NCBI GenBank assembly: GCA_030656215.1
Contig: JAUSOD010000089.1
Span: 1-54,190 of the forward strand
Reading direction: 5' to 3'
DNA from: Azoarcus sp.
Lineage (GTDB): Bacteria; Pseudomonadota; Gammaproteobacteria; Burkholderiales; Rhodocyclaceae
DNA: 54,190 nt
Below are positions 46,856-53,113 of this stretch, one piece after another. How positions within the stretch are numbered: position 1 is the stretch's first letter; each line of letters opens with the position of its first letter. The notes under the pieces were generated by a model. It saw nothing but the letters and a program-made list of their open reading frames with translations. It searched no databases and was not told the origin of the DNA. A program made the translations under genes and the position numbers.

Positions 46856-47808
46856 TCGGCGCAGGCCTGCTCGAGTTTGGCGATCACCAGCCCGGCCACA
46901 TCGAAACCCTGCTGCGCGGCGATCTCGACCATGCAGGTGGGGCTGGTGACATTGACTTCGGTGAGATGGCCACCGATCACGTCGAGGCCAACGATCAGCA
47001 GACCACGTGCCCACAGGATGGGCGCCAGGTGCTCGGCGATCTCGCGTTCGCGCACGGTCAGCGGCATCGCCACGCCGCGCCCGCCCGCAGCGAGATTGCC
47101 GCGCGTCTCGCCGGCCTTGGGAATGCGCGCCAGCGCATAGGGCACGACCTCGCCGCCGATGATCAGCACCCGCTTGTCGCCGTCGGCAATCTGCGGGAGA
47201 TAACGTTGCGCCATGATCGTGCGGCTGCCCTCGTGGGTCAGGGTCTCGACGATCACGTTGCGATTGGGATCGTCGGCGCGCACGCGGAAAATCTGGCTGC
47301 CGCCCATGCCGTCGAGCGGCTTGAGGATGACATCGCCGAGCTCGTCGATGAAGGCATGGATATCGAGCGCATCGCGCGCCACCAGCGTGGTCGCGGTGAA
47401 CTGGGCGAACTCGGTGATCGCGATCTTCTCCGAATGATCGCGAATCGCCTGCGGGTTGTTGAACACCCGCACCCCGGCCTTCACTGCACGCTCCAGCAAC
47501 CAGGTGGCGGTGACGTACTCGAAGTCGAAGGGCGGATCCTGGCGCATCAGCACCGCGTCGAAGGCGGCCAGCGGCAACACCTGCGCATCGCCCGCCGCAT
47601 ACCAGTCGTGATCGTCGCTCCGCACCGTGAGCGGGGCGCTGCGCGCCACCACCACGCCCTCGCGCCAGGCTAGTGCCTCGCGCCGGATCGCCCACACGGT
47701 ATGGCCGCGGGCCACCGCGGCACGCATCATCGCGACGCTGGAATCCTTATATGCCTTGAGGCCCTCGAGCGGGTCGAGGATGAAGGCGAGCTTGAGCGAA
47801 TGGGTCAT
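46852..47808 (-). CDS. gshB: Glutathione synthetase
   Basis: 318 residues, typical length. The N-terminal substrate domain opens LKLAFILDPLEGLKAYKDSS. The ATP-grasp domain has KPLDGMGGSQIFRV, RYLPQIADGDKRVLIIGGE and the C-terminal DVIGGHLTEVNVTSPTC. It joins gamma-glutamylcysteine and glycine. It begins two bases after gshA and overlaps apbE, so the three form one transcript. Confidence 0.95.
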   Translation of the reverse strand: MTHSLKLAFILDPLEGLKAYKDSSVAMMRAAVARGHTVWAIRREALAWREGVVVARSAPLTVRSDDHDWYAAGDAQVLPLAAFDAVLMRQDPPFDFEYVTATWLLERAVKAGVRVFNNPQAIRDHSEKIAITEFAQFTATTLVARDALDIHAFIDELGDVILKPLDGMGGSQIFRVRADDPNRNVIVETLTHEGSRTIMAQRYLPQIADGDKRVLIIGGEVVPYALARIPKAGETRGNLAAGGRGVAMPLTVREREIAEHLAPILWARGLLIVGLDVIGGHLTEVNVTSPTCMVEIAAQQGFDVAGLVIAKLEQACAE

Positions 47809-47810
47809 GA

Positions 47811-49100
47811 TCAGGCGAACTCTTCAGCCGGGGTGGTTTCCTCGATCTCGACCGAGGCGGCGAGCAAGGCCAGGCGCGCGACCACGCCGTAGGCGTAGAA
47901 GCGGTTGGGCGGTGCATCCGGCCCCTGGGCCATGTCGGGCAGGGTGCAGCTGGTGTCGAACGCGAGCGGCTTGAAGTGCATGCCCGGTGCGTTGAGGTTC
48001 TCGTCGCGGGCGCGCTCGGTGTGCACCCGGTAAAAACCGCCAACCACGTAGTGATCCATCATGTAGATCACCGGCTCGGCCACCGCTCCATCCACCGTCT
48101 CGAAGGTGTGCACGCCTTCCTGGATAATCACCTCCTGCACCTGCAGGCCTTCCTTCACCACCGCCATCTTGTTGCGCTGACGGCGGTTCAGGCCGACCAC
48201 CTCGGAGGCATCCTTGACCGTCATCACGCCCATGCCGTAAGTGCCGGCATCGGCCTTGACCACCACGAAGGGCTGGTCGGAGATGCCGTATTCCTTGTAC
48301 TTGGCGCGGATGTTGGTGAGCAGGGAGTCGACCTGCTGAGCCAGGCATTCCTCGCCGGTGCGCTCCTGGAAGTTGATCTTGCCGCAAACCCCGAAGGCCG
48401 GGTTGATGCGCCACGGATCGATCCCGATCTCATCGGCGAAGGCCTGCACCACGCGGTCGTAGGCCGCGGCATGACGCGACTTGCGGCGCACGTGCCAGCC
48501 GGCGTGCAGCGGCGGAATCAGCCACTGCTCGTCAAGGCCCTTGAGCGCTGCGGGGATACCGGCGGAAAGGTCGTTATTGAGCAGCACCGCACACGGATCG
48601 AAGCCCTCCAGCCCGAGCCGGCGGCCACTGCGCTTGAGCGGCTCAAGCGTGAGCGTGGCACCGTTGCTCAGCTCGATCACGGTCGGCGCGGTGATCTCGG
48701 GCAGCAGGCTGCCGAGGCGCACATCCATGCCGGTGAGCTTGAGGATGGACACCAGCTTGGCCACGTTCTGCAGGTAGAACTGGTTACGGGTGTGGTTCTC
48801 CGGGATCAGCAACAGCCTGCTCGCATCGGCGCAGATGCGCTCGATCGCCGCCTGCGCCGCCTGCACGCACAGCGGCAGGAAGGCGTCGTCGAGGTTGTTG
48901 AAGCCGCCCGGGAACAGGTTCAGATCGACCGGCGCCAGCTTGAAGCCGGAGTTGCGCAGGTCGGTCGAAGCGTAAAACGGCGGCATGTGATCGAGCCACT
49001 GCACCCGAAACCACTTTTCGATTTCGGTCGCATTGTCGAGGAACTGCTTTTCCAGTTCGAGCAGCGGGCCAGTCAGTGCAGTCGTGAGATGAGGAACCAT
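47811..49100 (-). CDS. gshA: Glutamate-cysteine ligase, proteobacterial type
   Basis: 429 residues, matching the GshA type of betaproteobacteria (distinct from the E. coli family). Conserved blocks: PPFYASTDLRNSGFKLAPVDLNLFPGGFNNL, LLIPENHTRNQFYLQNVAKL, VVVKADAGTYGMGVM and MDHYVVGGFYRVHTERARDEN. It makes gamma-glutamylcysteine, the first and controlling step. It is the first gene of gshA-gshB-apbE. The 159 bases before it hold the promoter; nothing sharper is visible. Confidence 0.93.
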   Translation of the reverse strand: MVPHLTTALTGPLLELEKQFLDNATEIEKWFRVQWLDHMPPFYASTDLRNSGFKLAPVDLNLFPGGFNNLDDAFLPLCVQAAQAAIERICADASRLLLIPENHTRNQFYLQNVAKLVSILKLTGMDVRLGSLLPEITAPTVIELSNGATLTLEPLKRSGRRLGLEGFDPCAVLLNNDLSAGIPAALKGLDEQWLIPPLHAGWHVRRKSRHAAAYDRVVQAFADEIGIDPWRINPAFGVCGKINFQERTGEECLAQQVDSLLTNIRAKYKEYGISDQPFVVVKADAGTYGMGVMTVKDASEVVGLNRRQRNKMAVVKEGLQVQEVIIQEGVHTFETVDGAVAEPVIYMMDHYVVGGFYRVHTERARDENLNAPGMHFKPLAFDTSCTLPDMAQGPDAPPNRFYAYGVVARLALLAASVEIEETTPAEEFA

Positions 49101-49259
49101 GATCCTGTGCCGGAAAGTACCCCGACCAAGGCGAGCGGGGCAGATGAATTGGCCAGAATATTACACCATGCGCCCTGCCCCGCCTGTTGCCCTGCCTGAG
49201 TGTGCCGGGCGCAGTCGGGCGCTCGCTCCACGACCCGCGCAAACCGACCGTGAAATGGA

Positions 49260-49964
49260 CTATTTGCGCGGCAGCGACGAACCCATGGCGCGCGCCAGCG
49301 CCGGGCGGGTGAGGCGCCTGAACGCCATCTCGGTGATGAACGCATCCCGGCCACGGCCGAGCATTGACTTGCAGCGCACCTTCAGTTCGGCCAGCGTCAC
49401 GACCCGCCGCCCTCTGATCGGGTGGGCGGGAAATACCAGCGTCCGATCGGGCAGAGTGAAAATGTCCCGGGTGATGCTGTCGAACAGCTGCGCAGGATCC
49501 GCCTCGTTGTCACCGACGGCGCAAGCCCCCAGATCGAACACGTCGCCACAGAAAAGACGATCGCGCCACAGGTAACTGAGGCATGCGGGCGTATGACCGG
49601 GCGTCGCCAGCACATGGATGAATTCGGCTCCAAACGTCAACTGTGCCCCATTCCCCACACGCCGCAGCCTTTCGCCCGCGACGCTTCCCGCACATCCACC
49701 CTCCGCGATGACCAACTCGGCGCCGGTACGGGCAAACAGCAGCGTGCAGTCATCCGGGTCGGCTGCATGCCGATGAGTGCGCAGCACCCGGGTCAACTGC
49801 AGCTTGCGCTCCGCAAGCAGGGCAAGTATCAGCTCGGCCTGGCCGCAAGGCGGATCGACGACAACCGCGAGGCCCGCAGCCAGATCGCTCAGCAGATAGC
49901 CGATCAGGCCGGACGCATGCCCCTCGACCGGCTCGCACTGCATGACATCGGACTCGGGGATCAT
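49260..49964 (-). CDS. ETHE1-like metallo-beta-lactamase-fold hydrolase with altered metal motif
   Basis: 234 residues. The usual HxHxDH is replaced by HRHAADPDD, so the second zinc ligands are lost. The residues equivalent to the single iron site of ETHE1 persulfide dioxygenases remain: the first His of that motif, GHTPA and CGD. FDSITRDIFTLPDRTLVFPAHPIRG closely recalls the C-terminal half of ETHE1-type proteins. A role in glutathione or protein persulfide oxidation is therefore possible but unproven. AAGGGA lies nine bases before the ATG. It is downstream of the Rieske gene on the same strand, after a 184-base gap with a large palindrome. Confidence 0.75.
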   Translation of the reverse strand: MIPESDVMQCEPVEGHASGLIGYLLSDLAAGLAVVVDPPCGQAELILALLAERKLQLTRVLRTHRHAADPDDCTLLFARTGAELVIAEGGCAGSVAGERLRRVGNGAQLTFGAEFIHVLATPGHTPACLSYLWRDRLFCGDVFDLGACAVGDNEADPAQLFDSITRDIFTLPDRTLVFPAHPIRGRRVVTLAELKVRCKSMLGRGRDAFITEMAFRRLTRPALARAMGSSLPRK

Positions 49965-50090
49965 GAACGCTTTTCCCTTTTATTGATGGGGACGGCACCG
50001 CGTTTGGCTTGAACGCACTACGCAGATCTCTCGGGCCTCACCGGGGAGCTGGTGCCCACACAAGCCGGTAATCGTGCCTCCGCCGACGCT

Positions 50091-50122
50091 GACGTCAGAC
50101 GCTGACGTCAGCGTCTGACGTC
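50091..50122. repeat. Perfect 32-base palindrome
   Basis: The sequence equals its own reverse complement: GACGTCAGACGCTG, central ACGT, CAGCGTCTGACGTC. It contains one TGACGTCA and overlaps a second at 50090-50097, 13 bases away. In RNA it gives a 14-pair stem with a four-base loop. It lies 27 bases after the Rieske stop. Without a T-run it is either a weak terminator or stability element, or a protein-binding site. Confidence 0.85.
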
Positions 50123-50148
50123 CCGCGTTGAAGTCCGCGTTGACGCCA

Positions 50149-50742
50149 CTACGCCGTGGCGCTGTGCGCATCCTCGCCGATCAGCACGACGGAATCCGAG
50201 AGCCATTTGTACGGCGGCACCTCGAGATTGGTCGGCGCAGGCTGGCCCCGAAAGACGCGCCCGGAGAGATCGAAGATCGAGCCATGGCAGGGGCAGAAGA
50301 ACCCACCCGGCCAGTCTTCGCCCATGCCGCTCGCCGCGCCCTCGGTAAACTTCTCCGAGGGCGAGCAGCCCAGATGGGTGCAGATCCCGATCACGACGAG
50401 GAACTCGGGGTTAACCGAGCGGTGACGGTTGCTGGCGTAGTCCGGCTGCTGGGGCTCGTTCGACTCCGGATCAGCCAGACGTGCATCGTGTCCGTCGAGC
50501 GAACTCATCATTTCGGCCGTGCGCCGAAGTATCCATACCGGCTTTCCGCGCCACTCGACGGTCATCATCTCGCCCGCGGCAAGCGCGCTGACATCCGCCT
50601 CAACCGGGGCGCCGGCAGCACGCGCGCGCTCGGACGGAGTCAGGCTGGCAACAAAAGGCACGGCGGTCGCCGCAGCGGCAATGACGCCTACCCCTGAAGT
50701 GGCGATCAAAAGACGACGGCGATCTTGAAGCGTATCGGACAT
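50149..50742 (-). CDS. petA: Orphan Rieske iron-sulfur protein (PetA-like)
   Basis: 197 residues from ATG 50742, with AGGAGA eight bases upstream; the frame to 50886 lies in the leader RNA. A Tat-like anchor ([28 protein letters not shown]) precedes the Rieske domain with CTHLGC and CPCHGS, both cluster motifs complete. It resembles the cytochrome bc1 Rieske subunit, including the ubiquinol-cytochrome c reductase insert [10 protein letters not shown]. No cytochrome b or c1 gene is beside it, so it is a stand-alone copy that could replace or supplement the housekeeping subunit, or serve another oxidoreductase. A sigma-54 promoter and a terminated leader precede it, unlike normal petABC operons. 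Confidence 0.92.
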   Translation of the reverse strand: MSDTLQDRRRLLIATSGVGVIAAAATAVPFVASLTPSERARAAGAPVEADVSALAAGEMMTVEWRGKPVWILRRTAEMMSSLDGHDARLADPESNEPQQPDYASNRHRSVNPEFLVVIGICTHLGCSPSEKFTEGAASGMGEDWPGGFFCPCHGSIFDLSGRVFRGQPAPTNLEVPPYKWLSDSVVLIGEDAHSATA

Positions 50743-50790
50743 GGTTTGTGTCTCCTGGGGCTCGTTCCGGGTGGCGACTGTGCGCGATTG

Positions 50791-50898
50791 AAAAAAAGAA
50801 GCAGGGTCGGGGCCTAAAGCTGTCAGCAGAACGCCACCAAGGGAGTTAGACCGTCGAGGGAAACGGTCAAGAAGCGAACGCGACACGACCCTGCTTCA
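50791..50898 (-). ncRNA. Structured leader or small RNA before the Rieske gene
   Basis: The predicted leftward transcript begins GAAGCAGGGTCG (50897-50886), and these first 12 bases pair perfectly with CGACCCTGCTTC (50809-50798), which is followed by seven T residues. Inside is a hairpin GACCGT/ACGGTC and further short pairings. The molecule is thus a closed, roughly 105-base structure with its own intrinsic terminator, 49 bases before the Rieske ATG. It could be an attenuated leader or a free small RNA. I recognise no known riboswitch class. Confidence 0.7.
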
Positions 50899-50909
50899 AA
50901 TGTACTTAA

Positions 50910-50925
50910 TGCAATGCCCGTGCCA
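50910..50925 (-). promoter_or_regulatory. Sigma-54 promoter of the Rieske leader
   Basis: Leftward TGGCACG-GGCA-TTGCA is a perfect match to TGGCACG-N4-TTGCW. The start, about 12 bases after the GC, falls at 50897-50899, exactly where the closing stem of the leader begins. Confidence 0.88.
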
Positions 50926-50964
50926 GCTCACAAACCCCTGCGTTTACAGTTGCTTGCCTAAAAA

Positions 50965-51037
50965 TGCCAGATGGGCGAAGCTGCCACAACTGCCATCTGA
51001 GGCAGTTCACGCGGCAGATTCTCGATCAAGGCGGCAG
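50965..51037. promoter_or_regulatory. Cluster of TGCCA/GGCAG half-sites, likely activator binding region
   Basis: TGCCA at 50965, 50982 and 50991, and GGCAG at 51001, 51013 and 51033. The best symmetric element is AACTGCC-ATCTGA-GGCAGTT (50988-51007), centred 100 bases before the predicted Rieske start, a typical enhancer position for a sigma-54 activator. Confidence 0.5.
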
Positions 51038-51191
51038 TGGCTCGCTCCCTTTGCCTGACGCTGTCAGCATGCCGAAACAACGTCATCGGGATATCCGCAC
51101 TCATCTCGAGCACCACATGACATCCTGCCGCCGGGAGGAGCTACACTTTCCGGGTACCGGGAGACCCGCTCCCGGATGGCGACCCGGTTGC

Positions 51192-52412
51192 ATGCTCATG
51201 ACCATCCCGGCACCTGCTGGATCAAGGCTGCGCGCTCGGCTCAGCGCGTATCAGACGGACCACGGGCCGACATATCGGTATTTCCGGGCGTTGCTTCGCC
51301 TGCTTTGCCTGTTCGCCCTGGTGGCGCTGCCCTCCGTCAGCACCGCCGCTGAGCCACGGGCTTCAGTCACCGATGCATCGCCGACCGTATTGTCCGTCTT
51401 CGTGCGCGACGGCTGCCCGCATTGCGCCGCCGCCAAGGATTTTCTCGCGTTACTGGCCGTCGAGCGCCCCGATCTGCAGATTGTTTACCGCGCAGTGGAC
51501 CGCGATGAGGCCGCACGCGATGCGCTGATCGAGCTCAGCCGGCGCGCAGGCGTGTGGCCGCCCGGCGTACCGACCTTTGTTTATGGCGACAGGGTGTTGG
51601 TGGGGTTCGACGACGACGCACATGCGGGTGCGGAGCTGCGCGCACTGATCGGTGACGCACCCGCCCCGCGCGATACCGTCGATAGCGCGTTGTTCGGCAC
51701 GCTCAGCGCCTCGCGCCTGGGCCTGCCGCTGTTCACCCTGAGCATGGGCCTGCTCGACGGATTCAACCCGTGCGCGATGTGGGTACTGCTCTTTCTGCTT
51801 TCGCTGCTGGTGCGGCTCAAGGACCGCCGGCGCATGGCGCTGGTGGCCGGCACCTTTGTTGCCGCCAGCGGCGCGGTGTATTACGCCTTCATGGCGGCCT
51901 GGCTCAATGTCTTTCTTTTCGTCGGCATGTCGGAGGCGCTGCGTATCGGCCTGGCTACAGTGGCGTTGGCGATCGGCGCAATCAACGTCAAGGACTTCTT
52001 CGCCCTGGGACGCGGCATTTCGCTGTCGATTCCGGATGCCGCAAAGCCTGGGCTGTATGCGCGCGTCCGCGCCATCCTGAACGCGGAGGCCTTGCCCGCC
52101 TCGCTGCTCGCCGTCGCCACCCTCGCGGTGGTGGTGAACTTCATCGAACTGCTGTGCACCGCAGGGCTACCAGCGATCTACACCGCAGTACTCACCCAGC
52201 AGCAACTCGGTGCAGCAGCGCACTATGCCTATCTCGGACTCTACATCCTCGGCTACATCGCCGACGATGCCCTGATGGTCACGGTCGCGGTCGTGGCGCT
52301 GGGCAGCAACAAGCTCACCGAACGCAGCGGCCGCGCGCTCAAACTGCTCAGCGGTGCGGTGATGCTTGCGCTGGGTGCGGTCATGCTGCTGCGACCGCAA
52401 TGGCTGATGTGA
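51192..52412 (+). CDS. Thioredoxin-like domain fused to a CcdA/DsbD-type membrane domain
   Basis: About 406 residues if started at ATG 51192; ATG 51198 or TTG 51291 are alternatives. The last gives a clean signal-like start (LRLLCLFALVALPSVSTAA). A thioredoxin/glutaredoxin domain follows, with VRDGCPHCAAAKDFL (CPHC active site) and GVPTFVYGDRVLVGFDD. The second half has about six helices with one cysteine in FNPCAMWVLLFLLSLL and one in ELLCTAGLPAIY, the pair used by CcdA/DsbD to carry electrons across the membrane. It would move reducing power from the cytosol to periplasmic thiols. It diverges from the Rieske gene and converges with the NifX-like gene. Confidence 0.8.
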   Translation: MLMTIPAPAGSRLRARLSAYQTDHGPTYRYFRALLRLLCLFALVALPSVSTAAEPRASVTDASPTVLSVFVRDGCPHCAAAKDFLALLAVERPDLQIVYRAVDRDEAARDALIELSRRAGVWPPGVPTFVYGDRVLVGFDDDAHAGAELRALIGDAPAPRDTVDSALFGTLSASRLGLPLFTLSMGLLDGFNPCAMWVLLFLLSLLVRLKDRRRMALVAGTFVAASGAVYYAFMAAWLNVFLFVGMSEALRIGLATVALAIGAINVKDFFALGRGISLSIPDAAKPGLYARVRAILNAEALPASLLAVATLAVVVNFIELLCTAGLPAIYTAVLTQQQLGAAAHYAYLGLYILGYIADDALMVTVAVVALGSNKLTERSGRALKLLSGAVMLALGAVMLLRPQWLM

Positions 52413-52479
52413 TGCAGCCGGACGGAAGGCACTGCTGCCCTGCCCGACCGGGTCTGCGGCCGCAGTCGATCCGAGGCGC

Positions 52480-52839
52480 TCAACCGTGGCGATGCCCGTG
52501 ATCATGCTCATGCGGTAACGGCGGCTTGATCGTGCCCTGAATGTAGTCCCGCACCGCCTGCAGCGGGTCCTCCTCGCCGCACACCACCACTTCTATACCG
52601 CGCTGCCCCATGCGGGCAATGAAACCGTCACCGGCGCTGCCGGTCAGGACCGCGGCCACACCATCGATGGGATGTCCGTCGCCGTGGAACTCGTGAAAAG
52701 ACATATCCTTGGGTAGATCCAGGCGCTCGACCTCCCGCGGCGAGCAGGGTGTGCCGATATCGTAGATCAGAAAGCGACGCGACTTGCCTGCGTGCCCGGT
52801 GACGGTCCGGAAGTTCTGGCTGGTTACAGCGATTTTCAT
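52480..52839 (-). CDS. NifX/NifB-type small protein with histidine-rich tail
   Basis: 119 residues from ATG 52839. One dinitrogenase iron-molybdenum cofactor domain (Pfam Nitro_FeMo-Co type): MKIAVTSQNFRTVTGHAGKSRRFLIYDI, then VAAVLTGSAGDGFIARMGQRGIEVVV. The last ten residues, HEHDHGHRHG, are a metal-binding tail. Such stand-alone proteins occur widely outside nitrogen fixation and are thought to carry iron-sulfur or other metal clusters; no nif genes are in view. GGTGA precedes the ATG. It is read from a sigma-54 promoter through a terminated leader. Confidence 0.85.
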   Translation of the reverse strand: MKIAVTSQNFRTVTGHAGKSRRFLIYDIGTPCSPREVERLDLPKDMSFHEFHGDGHPIDGVAAVLTGSAGDGFIARMGQRGIEVVVCGEEDPLQAVRDYIQGTIKPPLPHEHDHGHRHG

Positions 52840-52874
52840 GATATTCACCGATCCGAGATGGAAGTGCGTTCGCC

Positions 52875-52984
52875 AAAAAAAAGAAGCGAGGCCGGGCCGG
52901 AAACCGGCCACGCAATCTCAGCCCCAGGGGTTGGGGATCGATGAGGTGACGATCGGACAGGGATTGCGGGTCAGCCTCGCTTCC
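52875..52984 (-). ncRNA. Structured leader or small RNA before the NifX-like gene
   Basis: The predicted transcript begins GGAAGCGAGGC at 52984. GAAGCGAGGC (52983-52974) pairs with GCCTCGCTTC (52892-52883), followed by eight T residues. Inside are a second stem CGCAATC/GATTGCG (52968-52962 with 52917-52911), small hairpins GATCG/CGATC and CCCC/GGGG, and GGCCGG-TTT-CCGGCC (52909-52895). The architecture copies the Rieske leader, including the GAAGC start and the U-tail, with different inner sequence. It ends 35 bases before the ATG. Confidence 0.72.
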
Positions 52985-52993
52985 AGGCTTTAT

Positions 52994-53010
52994 AAGCAAT
53001 CGCCATGCCA
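52994..53010 (-). promoter_or_regulatory. Sigma-54 promoter of the NifX-like leader
   Basis: Leftward TGGCATG-GCGA-TTGCT, followed by T, has GG and GC ten bases apart and only one deviation from consensus. The start 12 bases after the GC is 52984, the first base of the leader stem. A 14-base palindrome GGCCAGATCTGGCC lies directly upstream (53012-53025). Confidence 0.85.
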
Positions 53011-53067
53011 TGGCCAGATCTGGCCCCATTGGTGGAATGTCGGCCGTTCCGGGACACGGAGCGCTGC

Positions 53068-53093
53068 CAACGCTGCCAGATTAGTCAGCGTTG
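53068..53093. promoter_or_regulatory. Inverted repeat, likely activator site for the NifX-like promoter
   Basis: CAACGCTG and CAGCGTTG with a ten-base spacer, centred about 96 bases before the predicted start. TGCCA at 53065 and 53074 and GGCAG at 53106 and 53117 overlap or flank it, the same half-sites as upstream of the Rieske promoter. Confidence 0.5.
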
Positions 53094-53113
53094 ACCTTCA
53101 TTTCTGGCAGTTT

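Larger units (their letters stand above)
50743..51191. other. Divergent regulatory region of the Rieske and thioredoxin/CcdA genes
   Basis: 449 bases with no gene. From left: the leftward leader RNA with its terminator, a leftward sigma-54 promoter, then a cluster of TGCCA/GGCAG half-sites and the start region of the rightward gene. Each is listed separately. Confidence 0.75.

Noticed and set aside
52480-52839. Evidence for nitrogen fixation
   Set aside because: A single NifX/NifB-type domain with no other nif gene is common in non-fixing bacteria.
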